Position numbers and translations under genes: made by a program | In this document: positions 6,494 through 12,450 of the stretch, one piece after another | Numbering within the stretch: the stretch's first letter is position 1 | Layout of the letters: every line of letters starts with the position of its first letter | Source of the DNA: JANNGC01 sp043757045 | GTDB lineage: Bacteria > Verrucomicrobiota > Verrucomicrobiia > Limisphaerales > SIBH01 | DNA: 21,749 nucleotides | Direction: 5' to 3' | Assembly (NCBI GenBank): GCA_043757045.1 | Contig: JAYVQC010000172.1 | Location: 1 to 21,749, forward strand | The notes under the pieces: generated by a model | The model's input: the letters and a program-made list of their open reading frames with translations, nothing else | Database searches by the model: none | Told to the model about the DNA's origin: nothing

Positions 6494-7779
6494 GGTGCGA
6501 GGAGCCGGGCGCGCAGGCTGGTGGTGAATTCATCCGCCTCGGCCTTGGTGAACACGCGTGCGGAGTGGACGACGGTGAGCCGCAGCAGGCCGCGGAAGTA
6601 GTAGAAGATCACACCCAGCCCCGGCGACGGCGTGATGGCGGCGACGTGCGTGAAGTCTTCGACCGGCACGCCGAAAAAATTTGTGAGCTTCGGATTCACC
6701 GCTGCTGTGTCGCCGAAGAACAGCGAGCCGATTTCGCCGCGCAACCCTTGCTTGACCATGAACACGTAGAGCGGGAGCGGGAGGAAGCGGAACAGTTCGG
6801 CGAGCGTGCGCCCGCTTTCGATCAGGCCGGTGCGCAGGGCGTGTTCCATCTGCGGCTTGAACGCGGCCACGGCGTCGGCGACGGAGGCGAGTTGCGCGGG
6901 GAACAGTTGCACCATGAGCATGGAGAGCTGGTTGCTGAAGACGGGGTCGATGCGGCCTTTCGGGCGCAGGCCCACAGGCATCGGCAGCACGTAGCTCGGG
7001 CTGGCACAGCCGAGGCGCGCGCGCAGTTTGTGCAACTCGCAGAGCGACACCGTGGCGTGGAACTGCGCGTCACCGAGCAGGCCGCAGAGGCGCGCGGCGT
7101 GAGCGCGGGCGGCGGCGGTTTCTTCGGTGGTGAAGCGCAAGGTGTGATAACGCAACTCCGCCCGGGCTCCGGGGTGACGCGTGCCGATGCTGCGCGGCTT
7201 CGTCTCGCAAAACTTGTCGAGATGATGGAGCGATTTCCACGCGGTTTTGAGGCGCTGCATCAACGGGGCAGTGGGACAGGCGCCCTCGCCTGTCACCCGT
7301 CCACCAAGCGCCCCCGCTTGGTGTTCTGCAAGCGGGGGCGGCTGTCCCACTACCGAGAGAAATTCTTCCGCGCCCGGCGCGTCCATCAGCGCGTGCGCCC
7401 AGGTGAAGGCGAGTCGTGTGCGGGTCTCCGAAATTTGGATGAGATCGAAGCGCGCCAGTTCGCCGCGTGACACGTCGAGCGGCTCGTTGAGCAACTGTTC
7501 TTCAAGTCCGTTCGTGGCGGAATGAATTCGCACGGTCGGCGGCACCGGGTTTTTCGGCACACGCCAGCGGGGATGAATCACGCCGCCGGGTCGGGCGTTG
7601 AGGACGGGAAACTCTTTGGCGAGTTGCGCCAGCCGTTCGCGCAACACGTCGGGAGAAATCGCGGCGGCGAGGTCGAGGACGATCTGACAGTTGTTGCCCG
7701 CGAAGCCGCGACGGCGCAACTCGTGGTCGAACCCGAGCATGAGGTAATCCGCGCCGCCGAGTGGACGATCATCGCTCAT
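6490..7779 (-). CDS. Condensation-domain-like acyltransferase
   Basis: This 429-residue protein resembles the chloramphenicol-acetyltransferase/NRPS-condensation/PapA superfamily, which joins an acyl group from a carrier protein or CoA to an alcohol or amine. The active-site region reads TWAHALMDAPGAEEF. The catalytic His and the structural Asp of HHxxxDG are kept (HALMD), but the first His is Ala and the Gly is displaced. A second conserved stretch, FFGVPVEDFTHVAAI, lies where the family has its C-terminal DFGWG-type loop. I chose ATG 7779 (MSDDRPLGG), which overlaps the ACP stop by 11 bases, over a TTG 15 bases upstream. Residues about 143-170 are encoded by a palindromic insertion that directly follows the active-site motif. 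Activity is uncertain given the altered motif and the insertion. Confidence 0.78.
   Translation of the reverse strand: MSDDRPLGGADYLMLGFDHELRRRGFAGNNCQIVLDLAAAISPDVLRERLAQLAKEFPVLNARPGGVIHPRWRVPKNPVPPTVRIHSATNGLEEQLLNEPLDVSRGELARFDLIQISETRTRLAFTWAHALMDAPGAEEFLSVVGQPPPLAEHQAGALGGRVTGEGACPTAPLMQRLKTAWKSLHHLDKFCETKPRSIGTRHPGARAELRYHTLRFTTEETAAARAHAARLCGLLGDAQFHATVSLCELHKLRARLGCASPSYVLPMPVGLRPKGRIDPVFSNQLSMLMVQLFPAQLASVADAVAAFKPQMEHALRTGLIESGRTLAELFRFLPLPLYVFMVKQGLRGEIGSLFFGDTAAVNPKLTNFFGVPVEDFTHVAAITPSPGLGVIFYYFRGLLRLTVVHSARVFTKAEADEFTTSLRARLLAP
7270..7353. repeat. In-frame palindromic element, copy 3 (internally deleted)
   Basis: This copy lies inside the acyltransferase gene. It shares AGTGGGACAGGCGCCCTCGC, the CACCAAGCG hairpin and the TGCAAGCGGGGGCG stretch with copy 2. 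It then jumps directly to GGCTGTCCCACTACC, so about 30 bases, including the CGCTTGCA arm and most of hairpin P4, are missing. The reading frame stays open through the shortened copy. Its orientation is the same as copy 2. Confidence 0.9.
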
Positions 7780-8044
7780 GGAGGAGACGGGCAACGATGG
7801 CGGCGAGGCTGCGGATGTTCTGCAACGCGGCGGCGTTGATCTCGCTCTGCGGAATCCAGAAGCCGTAGGTGGTCTCGATGAAAAGCAGCACGCGCACGAG
7901 CGACATCGAGTCGAAGCCTGCGCCGATCAAATCCGTTTCCGCCGTGAAGCCCGCGTCGAGGGCGAACACTTCGCGCTGCACGAAGTCCAACAGCTTCGCT
8001 TCAATCTCGGACGCGTCGATCATTTTGGAGGCGGTCTGTAACAT
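7769..8044 (-). CDS. Acyl carrier protein
   Basis: This 91-residue carrier protein has the phosphopantetheine attachment motif GFDSMSL, with Ser46 as the predicted 4'-phosphopantetheine site. The surrounding pattern (helix I EIEAKLLDFVQREVF, acidic loop TAETDLIGAGFDS, helix II LVRVLLFIETTYGF) is typical of type II ACPs. It would carry the acyl intermediate loaded by one of the two adenylating enzymes and offered to the acyltransferase. The start is either ATG 8044 or ATG 8023 (MIDASEIEAKL); the second is equally good structurally, and neither has a clear ribosome-binding site. The gene follows a 181-base gap filled by a nested palindrome, and its 3' end overlaps the acyltransferase start. Confidence 0.9.
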   Translation of the reverse strand: MLQTASKMIDASEIEAKLLDFVQREVFALDAGFTAETDLIGAGFDSMSLVRVLLFIETTYGFWIPQSEINAAALQNIRSLAAIVARLLHER

Positions 8045-8050
8045 TCAACT

Positions 8051-8209
8051 TGGGTGGCACGGGCAACTTGCCCGGGCCGCCGGGCTACCAGCCCGGCGGA
8101 AGGGTGAGGGCGGCGCAGGTCGGAACGACGCGACTTGAACCAAGGATGCTCACCCTCATTCCGCTGGGCAGGTTGCCCAGCGGGACGGGCTGGTAGCCCG
8201 TTCCACCCA
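8051..8209. repeat. Nested palindromic element, about 159 bp, intercistronic
   Basis: Terminal inverted repeats TGGGTGGCACGGGC (from 8051) and GCCCGTTCCACCCA (to 8209) match with one difference. Inside are several small hairpins: GGGCAACTTGCCC, GCCGGGCTACCAGCCCGGC, GCTGGGCAGGTTGCCCAGC and ACGGGCTGGTAGCCCGT. A central AGGGTGAG is mirrored by CTCACCCT. It fills nearly the whole gap between the AMP ligase stop (8226) and the ACP start (8044). It has the form of a non-autonomous, MITE- or REP-like element, with no coding capacity of its own. Confidence 0.88.
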
Positions 8210-8225
8210 TGGCTCAGACAGGCCT

Positions 8226-9632
8226 TCACGCTGGCACGGCTTCGCGCCGGATTTTGCCCGTGACGGCGGTGCGCGGCAGCGCGGCGACGGCGTGGAGACG
8301 GGCAGGAATTTTGTAGGGCGCGAGGTGTTCGCGGCAGAAGGCGCGGACGCCATCGAGATCGGTTTCACCGTCTTCCAACACGAGTTCAGCCTCGATCACT
8401 TCGCCGAGATGCGGATGCGCGCGACCGTAGGCGCGCGACTCGCGCACGGCCGGATGACGGTTGAGGACGGCTTCGATTTCTTCGGGGAAAACTTTTCGCC
8501 CGGCGAGATTGATGACGGCTTTTTTGCGCGAGAGCAGGAAAAGGAAACCGTCGTCGTCGAGGCGCGCGATGTCGCCGGTGCGAAACCAGCCGTCCGGCGC
8601 GAAGCGTTCGCGCGGCCACCACGGCGCAGCGTAGGCGTCGCACATGCCGGGGCCGCGCACGGCGAGTTCGCCGCAGCCGGCGTCGTCGGGCGCGAGGATT
8701 TGCACCTCGAACGGCGCGCGCGGACGGCCCACGGAAGGCCAGCGGCCCGTCGCATCCGTGGTGTTCACGCTCACGAGACCGAGTTCGATCACGCCGAGCG
8801 CCTGCGACAGAGGCAACTTGAACCGGCGCTGAAATTCCATCGCCACGTCTTCCGGCAGTGGGCAGGTCGTGGAGACCGCGAGGCGCACGGAGGGCACGTG
8901 CAGTTCCGAACGATCCCGCGCGAGCAGGCCGAAATGAAACGGCGACGCGTAGAGCACCGTGCCTTGCCAGCGGTTCACCGCTTCAAGAAACGGCGCCGCG
9001 AGGACATGCCGGGCCAGCACCACGGTCGCGCCTTGCGCCAGATACAGCACGATGGTCACGAGGAAATGGTGCGACATGGGCAGGCACCAGATCACGGTGT
9101 CAGCGGAGGTGATGTTCAGCGCGCGGTTGGCGGCGGCGATGCGGTCGCGGATGGTCGCGTGCGTCAGCACCACGCCCTTGCGCGCGCTGGTCGTGCCGGA
9201 GGTGAAGCGGATGAAGGCGATGTCGAGTCCGTGATTATCCGCGGGCGTGGACGGTGAACATTTGGTGAGAAAACAATTCGGTGCGAGGGCCACAGCGTTG
9301 GCACCGGGGCACGGCTTCTCGCTGAGAATGGCGTCAAGTTGCAGGGTGTCCGCGATCTCCGTGACTTCCGCCCCGGTGCATTCCGTCGGCACCGGCACAA
9401 CCACGGCGCGCAGACGCCACAGCGCATAGGTCAGCGCGACGTATTGAATGGAGTTGGGAAACGCGAGGCCGACGCGCGTGCCGGGTGAAAGATTTGCGGC
9501 GGAAAGGCGCTCGGCCCACACGTTCACCTCGTCCCACAGCGCGGCGTAGGTGAGGACGTTGTCCGTTTCAATCAAGGCCGGTTTTTGCGGCCAGTTTCTG
9601 GCCGCCTGCTCCAACAATCCGGTCAGATTCAT
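8226..9632 (-). CDS. AMP-dependent acyl/aryl-acid ligase (ANL family)
   Basis: This 468-residue ligase adenylates a carboxylic acid and transfers it to CoA or to the neighbouring ACP. Motifs in order are IRFTSGTTSARKGVV (residues about 141-155), the motif-5 region QALGVIELGLVSVN (the usual Y-G-x-T-E is replaced by L-G-V-I-E-L-G), DGWFRTGDIARLDDDGF, GRKVFPEEIEAVLNRHP and the C-terminal catalytic lysine in TGKIRRE. The length is near the short end of the family, and comparable to the stand-alone ligases of aryl-polyene clusters that load aromatic starters. It is the first gene of the operon, with a candidate sigma-70 promoter upstream. The ATG at 9632 follows a weak ACGGAAAC ribosome-binding region. 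Confidence 0.88.
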   Translation of the reverse strand: MNLTGLLEQAARNWPQKPALIETDNVLTYAALWDEVNVWAERLSAANLSPGTRVGLAFPNSIQYVALTYALWRLRAVVVPVPTECTGAEVTEIADTLQLDAILSEKPCPGANAVALAPNCFLTKCSPSTPADNHGLDIAFIRFTSGTTSARKGVVLTHATIRDRIAAANRALNITSADTVIWCLPMSHHFLVTIVLYLAQGATVVLARHVLAAPFLEAVNRWQGTVLYASPFHFGLLARDRSELHVPSVRLAVSTTCPLPEDVAMEFQRRFKLPLSQALGVIELGLVSVNTTDATGRWPSVGRPRAPFEVQILAPDDAGCGELAVRGPGMCDAYAAPWWPRERFAPDGWFRTGDIARLDDDGFLFLLSRKKAVINLAGRKVFPEEIEAVLNRHPAVRESRAYGRAHPHLGEVIEAELVLEDGETDLDGVRAFCREHLAPYKIPARLHAVAALPRTAVTGKIRREAVPA

Positions 9633-9653
9633 GTTTCCGTTCAGCGTGAAAAG

Positions 9654-9683
9654 AAATTAGGCCGGGCTGATTTGGAGGGTCAA
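9654..9683 (-). promoter_or_regulatory. Candidate sigma-70 promoter of the biosynthetic operon
   Basis: On the minus strand TTGACC (9683-9678) and TAATTT (9659-9654) are separated by 18 bases. They lie between the tRNA-Leu 3' end and the AMP ligase start at 9632, leaving a leader of roughly 15 bases before the ATG. The match to consensus is good in the -35 and partial in the -10. It is a prediction by pattern only. Confidence 0.42.
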
Positions 9684-9692
9684 CAAGTTGTT

Positions 9693-9777
9693 TGGTGGGC
9701 GCGACAGGGGTCGAACCTGCACGGATTACTCCATTGGATCCTAAGTCCAACGCGTCTGCCAATTCCGCCACGCACCC
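9693..9777 (-). tRNA. tRNA-Leu (anticodon UAG)
   Basis: The minus strand folds as a class II tRNA. The 7-bp acceptor pairs GGGTGCG with CGCGCCC, including one T-G pair. The discriminator is A and the CCA end is encoded. The D arm carries the GGCGGAATTGGCAGACGC sequence typical of tRNA-Leu. The anticodon stem TTGGA/TCCAA encloses loop CTTAGGA (anticodon TAG, reading CUA). A long variable arm follows, then the T arm GCAGG-TTCGACC-CCTGT. The gene lies about 60 bases upstream of the AMP ligase start and is transcribed in the same direction. Confidence 0.96.
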
Positions 9778-9921
9778 GCTACTTCAGACAGTATCCGCGT
9801 CGTGGCGTGCAGTGTAAATAATCGAATCCATTTCCCCAGCCCGGGACTACACTTGCACACCGCGCGCATGGCGAGGCCATGAACCAATCATGGCGGTCAG
9901 GCGCGCCGACGTGTGGAACCT

Positions 9922-10296
9922 TCACTTACCCTTGGCCGGAGTCCTCAAAGGTAAATTTTCCGCAGCGGCGAGATGCACCGCTTCCGATGAGTCGGGCACT
10001 TTCAGCACGGAGTTCCGTCCCCCGTACGGGTTGGGCACGCACTCTTTCGCCAGCGGATCGGGCATCCATTGGCCGTCCACCACCAGACAATATTCGTAGG
10101 CGCCGGGCGGCAACGCCGTGTCCTTCACCCAGCGGCCGCCGCCCGCTGGATGGAGGGCTTTGGCCTCGGGCTTCCATTGGTTGAAGCAACCGGCCACGCA
10201 GACCGTGGTCGCCGTGGGGTGCGTGAATTCAAAGTGGACGGGAATCAGTTGGGGACCGGGTCTCTTGGCGTTGTCGTGGTTCTTATTGTGCTTCAT
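9922..10296 (-). CDS. CBM48/isoamylase-N-type (AMPK glycogen-binding-like) protein
   Basis: This 124-residue protein consists almost wholly of one Early-set/CBM48 domain. It shows the sequence VCVAGCFNQWKPEAKAL, then GRWVKDTALPPGAYEYCLVVDGQWMPDPLA and VPNPYGGRNSVLKV. These match the aromatic, Asn and Pro positions of AMPK-beta-like glycogen-binding domains. It may bind glycogen or a related alpha-glucan, or act only as a small beta-sandwich adaptor; no catalytic domain is attached. The N terminus is basic and disordered (MKHNKNHDNAKRPGP). It is the last gene of the stress cassette, 59 bases after CsbD. Its A/T-rich leader (TTAAATTTTTACCGTC) has no Shine-Dalgarno. Confidence 0.85.
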   Translation of the reverse strand: MKHNKNHDNAKRPGPQLIPVHFEFTHPTATTVCVAGCFNQWKPEAKALHPAGGGRWVKDTALPPGAYEYCLVVDGQWMPDPLAKECVPNPYGGRNSVLKVPDSSEAVHLAAAENLPLRTPAKGK

Positions 10297-10320
10297 GACG
10301 GTAAAAATTTAAGGATGAAT

Positions 10321-10348
10321 CCCGTGACCGTCTGGCTGCGGTCACAGG
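10321..10348 (-). other. Intercistronic hairpin downstream of the CsbD gene
   Basis: GTGACCG (10324-10330) pairs with CGGTCAC (10339-10345), extended imperfectly outward, just past the CsbD stop. On the transcribed strand no T-run follows directly, so it is more likely an mRNA-stabilising or attenuating hairpin than a classical terminator. Confidence 0.4.
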
Positions 10349-10355
10349 ATTTTGG

Positions 10356-10550
10356 TCAGCAGCAATTACAGTCTTTGATCGCCTTCTCCACGGCCTCGCG
10401 GGTTTCACCCGTGCGCTTCTGGATGCGGCCGAGCAGTTCCTCTTCTTTGCCGGCGGCGAATTGCAGATCGTCGTCGGTGAGTTTGGCCCACTGCTGTTTG
10501 AGTTTGCCTTTGGCGATGTTCCAATCGCCTTTGATTTCGAGTTTGTTCAT
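10356..10550 (-). CDS. CsbD-family stress protein
   Basis: This 64-residue protein begins MNKLEIKGDWNIAKGKLKQQW, the hallmark CsbD start, followed by WAKLTDDDLQFAAGKEEELLGRIQKRTGETREAVEKAI. CsbD proteins are small, hydrophilic helical proteins induced by general stress in many bacteria; their biochemical role is unknown. I chose the ATG at 10550 because the family begins there; the frame extends upstream without homology. The C terminus ends in an unusual NCC. The leader is A-rich without a ribosome-binding site. Confidence 0.93.
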   Translation of the reverse strand: MNKLEIKGDWNIAKGKLKQQWAKLTDDDLQFAAGKEEELLGRIQKRTGETREAVEKAIKDCNCC

Positions 10551-10638
10551 AGGTCTTTGTGTTTTGGTTGTTGTCCTGGCCGGCGTTTCCAAACGCCAAA
10601 ATTATTTCACCCGGTCAAGTCTTCGCGAGCGCCACCGG

Positions 10639-11067
10639 TCACGCCTGCAAAACCTCCCGCACCTTTTGCATCAGTTCCTCCGGCGAGAAGGGCTTGCGCA
10701 AAACCGGCTCCTGGTGCAGCCACTCCACTTGGATGGGGACTGAGCCGGACGCCAGGATGACCGGAAGAATCATCCGCTCGGAACGCAGTTTTCGGATGAG
10801 TTCAATGCCGGTCATTTTCGGCATGTTGTTGTCGGTGATCAGGAGGTCGTAGCCGTCTGGTTCGTAACTCTCGGCCCGCAGGGCTTGCCAGCCTGCTTCG
10901 CCGTCCTCGGCGATGTCCACGCGATAGCCGGCGTGCGACAGGACTGCTGAATAGATTTCGCGCAGGTCTGCGTCATCCTCCACGACGAGAACGCGCGGAT
11001 GAACTTGATTCCCGTTCTCTAAGCTCTCGCCAAGTTGGTTCGGGCTGTTTTCGGCGAAATAATTCAC
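10639..11067 (-). CDS. Single-domain response regulator (CheY-like receiver)
   Basis: This 142-residue protein is a receiver domain with no output domain. It has the acidic pocket VVEDDADLR (residues about 28-36), the predicted phospho-accepting Asp79 in LLITDNNMPKMTG, the Ser/Thr switch region in ILASGS and the conserved Lys in VLRKPFSPEEL. It would receive phosphate from a histidine kinase and signal by protein-protein contact. No kinase is encoded nearby. Its place between CsbD and a ferritin-like stress gene suggests co-expression with the cassette, possibly as a feedback component. A 21-residue N-terminal extension precedes the domain. Confidence 0.93.
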   Translation of the reverse strand: MNYFAENSPNQLGESLENGNQVHPRVLVVEDDADLREIYSAVLSHAGYRVDIAEDGEAGWQALRAESYEPDGYDLLITDNNMPKMTGIELIRKLRSERMILPVILASGSVPIQVEWLHQEPVLRKPFSPEELMQKVREVLQA

Positions 11068-11097
11068 AATAAATTCGTGTCGGGTTTAAGTCAGCAT

Positions 11098-11123
11098 CGG
11101 GGCAAATGATTGCTTCCGCCCCG
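11098..11123 (-). terminator. Weak hairpin after the ferritin-like gene
   Basis: CGGGGC (11098-11103) pairs with GCCCCG (11118-11123) in the gap between the ferritin-like stop (11158) and the response-regulator start (11067). No uninterrupted T-tract follows on the minus strand, so terminator function is doubtful. Confidence 0.25.
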
Positions 11124-11157
11124 CCGCGCCAACCGGCCGCGACGGGGCCGTGTTCAT

Positions 11158-11757
11158 TCAAGCCACCAGCACGTCAGCGGGGTTTCGGCCTGGACTGGCC
11201 GGAAGCGTTCCCCGGCGCAGCTTGGCCGGACGTTCATCGGCCACGCCAAACTGCGTCGCGGGCTGTTCGGTCTCGCCGAACGCCTCAGTGTTGCTGCGCG
11301 AAACGGCCAACTCGGTGAGGGATTTATCGGCGGCTTTCTCCTCGTCGAGAATGCTCCGCAGAATGTTGGCTGCCGAGGCGTTCCCCAACACGCTTGCCCA
11401 CTCATGCAGGCAGCCGTAGGATGCGATCTCGTAGTGCTCCACTTTTTGCGCGGCGCAAATCAGCGCGGCGTTGATGGCCGGTGAGCCTTTGAAGTCGGCC
11501 GCGATCTCGGCGGCTTCTTCCAGCAAGCCCACAGTCGCCTCGCACTTCTTGCCCTTGGCAGGTTTGCCAAACGCCTTGAAGACACGCTCGAGTTTTGCGA
11601 CGTGGCCTTCCGTTTCCTTCAAGTGCGCCTGGATCGCTTTCTTCAAGTGATTGCAGGTCGCGGCCTTGATCATTTTCGGCAGCGCGCGCACGAGGCGCTG
11701 TTCGGCGTCATAGATGTCCGCCAGTTCATCGAGGAACAGGACTTCGAGTGTTTTCAT
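11158..11757 (-). CDS. YciE/YciF-type ferritin-like protein (DUF892)
   Basis: This 199-residue protein begins MKTLEVLFLDELADIYDAEQRLVRALPKM, the typical opening of the DUF892 ferritin-like family. It has four long helices carrying E/H residues suited to a diiron site: YDAEQRL, HLKETEGHVAKLERVF, KVEHYEIASYGCL and LDEEKAADKSLTELA. Members are induced by osmotic, desiccation or oxidative stress. The C-terminal 30 or so residues (after LAVSRSNTEAF) are a Pro/Arg-rich tail outside the domain. The upstream part of the open frame has no homology, so ATG 11757 is chosen; it follows the A-rich leader AATAAAGTTT. A strong GC hairpin lies just upstream. Confidence 0.92.
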   Translation of the reverse strand: MKTLEVLFLDELADIYDAEQRLVRALPKMIKAATCNHLKKAIQAHLKETEGHVAKLERVFKAFGKPAKGKKCEATVGLLEEAAEIAADFKGSPAINAALICAAQKVEHYEIASYGCLHEWASVLGNASAANILRSILDEEKAADKSLTELAVSRSNTEAFGETEQPATQFGVADERPAKLRRGTLPASPGRNPADVLVA

Positions 11758-11791
11758 AAACTTTATTGGATTGGGAACGAATGTGAATCGG

Positions 11792-11821
11792 CCCTGCGGC
11801 CGAGCCCTCTCGGCCGCAGGG
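11792..11821. repeat. Perfect 12-bp-stem GC hairpin between two stress genes
   Basis: CCCTGCGGCCGA (11792-11803) and TCGGCCGCAGGG (11810-11821) form a perfect 12-bp stem with a 6-base loop. It lies between the GSP17M-like stop (11837) and the ferritin-like start (11757). No T-tract follows on the minus strand. It resembles a single REP unit or an mRNA-processing hairpin that could set different expression levels for the two genes. Confidence 0.8.
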
Positions 11822-11836
11822 TTAGTTTTGGCAAAA

Positions 11837-12388
11837 TCAGCGTGTCGCCATCGCCGGCTCGCTGGGCTTGGGCGCGGTCGCCTCGCCCGTGACACAGATG
11901 TCCTGCGCCCCGGCGTGCGTGAAGATGTCCTTGGCCTTGGAGATCTCGTCCGAGTTCTCGGTGTGGACCGAGATGAGGATGTTGCCTTCCTTGATCTTGC
12001 CCTCGTAGCGTTTGGCTTCGATCTCAGGAATGCCCAGGCCGATCAACCCGCCGGCGATGCCGCCCACGGTCGCACCGATGGCCGCGCCACTCAGCGCCGC
12101 GATGATCGGACCCGCCGCGATGAACGGCCCGACTCCGGGAATGGCCAGCGCGCCGATGCCGGCGATCCAGCCCAATGCCCCACCGACGACGCCGCCCGTG
12201 CCCGCGCCGGTGATCGCGCCTTCAGGAGCCTTGGTGCTTTTCTCGTGCGCGAAATCGCGCGTCGTCCCCTTGTCGGGAAACAGCGCGGAGATGTCGTTGT
12301 TGGAGAAGTTCGCGTTCTTGAGGCCGTCAACGATACGATCGGCTTGTTCACGCGAGGTGGAGATGCAGAATACAGATTTCTTTGACAT
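11837..12388 (-). CDS. Glycine-zipper stress protein, GSP17M/DUF3341-like
   Basis: This 183-residue protein has an N-terminal ferredoxin-like half, SVFCISTSREQADRIVDGLK, with FSNNDISALFPDKG. A central Gly/Ala-rich hydrophobic zipper of about residues 58-125 follows (repeats such as GAGTGGVVGGALG and GAAIGATVGGIAGG). A C-terminal half completes the fold (GNILISVHTENSDEISKAKDIFTHAGAQDICVTGEA). This plan is shared by general-stress-17M-like and DUF3341 proteins, which are often encoded with CsbD, BON and YciE-type genes. The zipper probably inserts in or lies on a membrane. ATG 12388 follows the leader AAAACAAAACATT with no Shine-Dalgarno. Confidence 0.78.
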   Translation of the reverse strand: MSKKSVFCISTSREQADRIVDGLKNANFSNNDISALFPDKGTTRDFAHEKSTKAPEGAITGAGTGGVVGGALGWIAGIGALAIPGVGPFIAAGPIIAALSGAAIGATVGGIAGGLIGLGIPEIEAKRYEGKIKEGNILISVHTENSDEISKAKDIFTHAGAQDICVTGEATAPKPSEPAMATR

Positions 12389-12450
12389 AATGTTTTGTTT
12401 TCTTGGTTTGTGTTTTTGTTGACTGAATGAATGGAGTGCGGTGGCCGCGC

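Noticed and set aside
3247..7353. CRISPR array suggested by repeated hairpin units
   Set aside because: The repeats are far apart, internal to genes, in both orientations and lack regular spacers or cas genes.
9568..9771. Minus-strand open frame beginning MAELADALDLGSNG
   Set aside because: This is the usual false translation of a tRNA gene and its flank; the region is the tRNA-Leu.
9693..9777. tRNA-Leu as an integration site for a genomic island
   Set aside because: I saw no second copy of the tRNA 3' end, no integrase and no phage-type genes in the window.
11602..12385. Plus-strand open frames opposite the ferritin-like and GSP17M-like genes
   Set aside because: Shadows of well-supported minus-strand genes.
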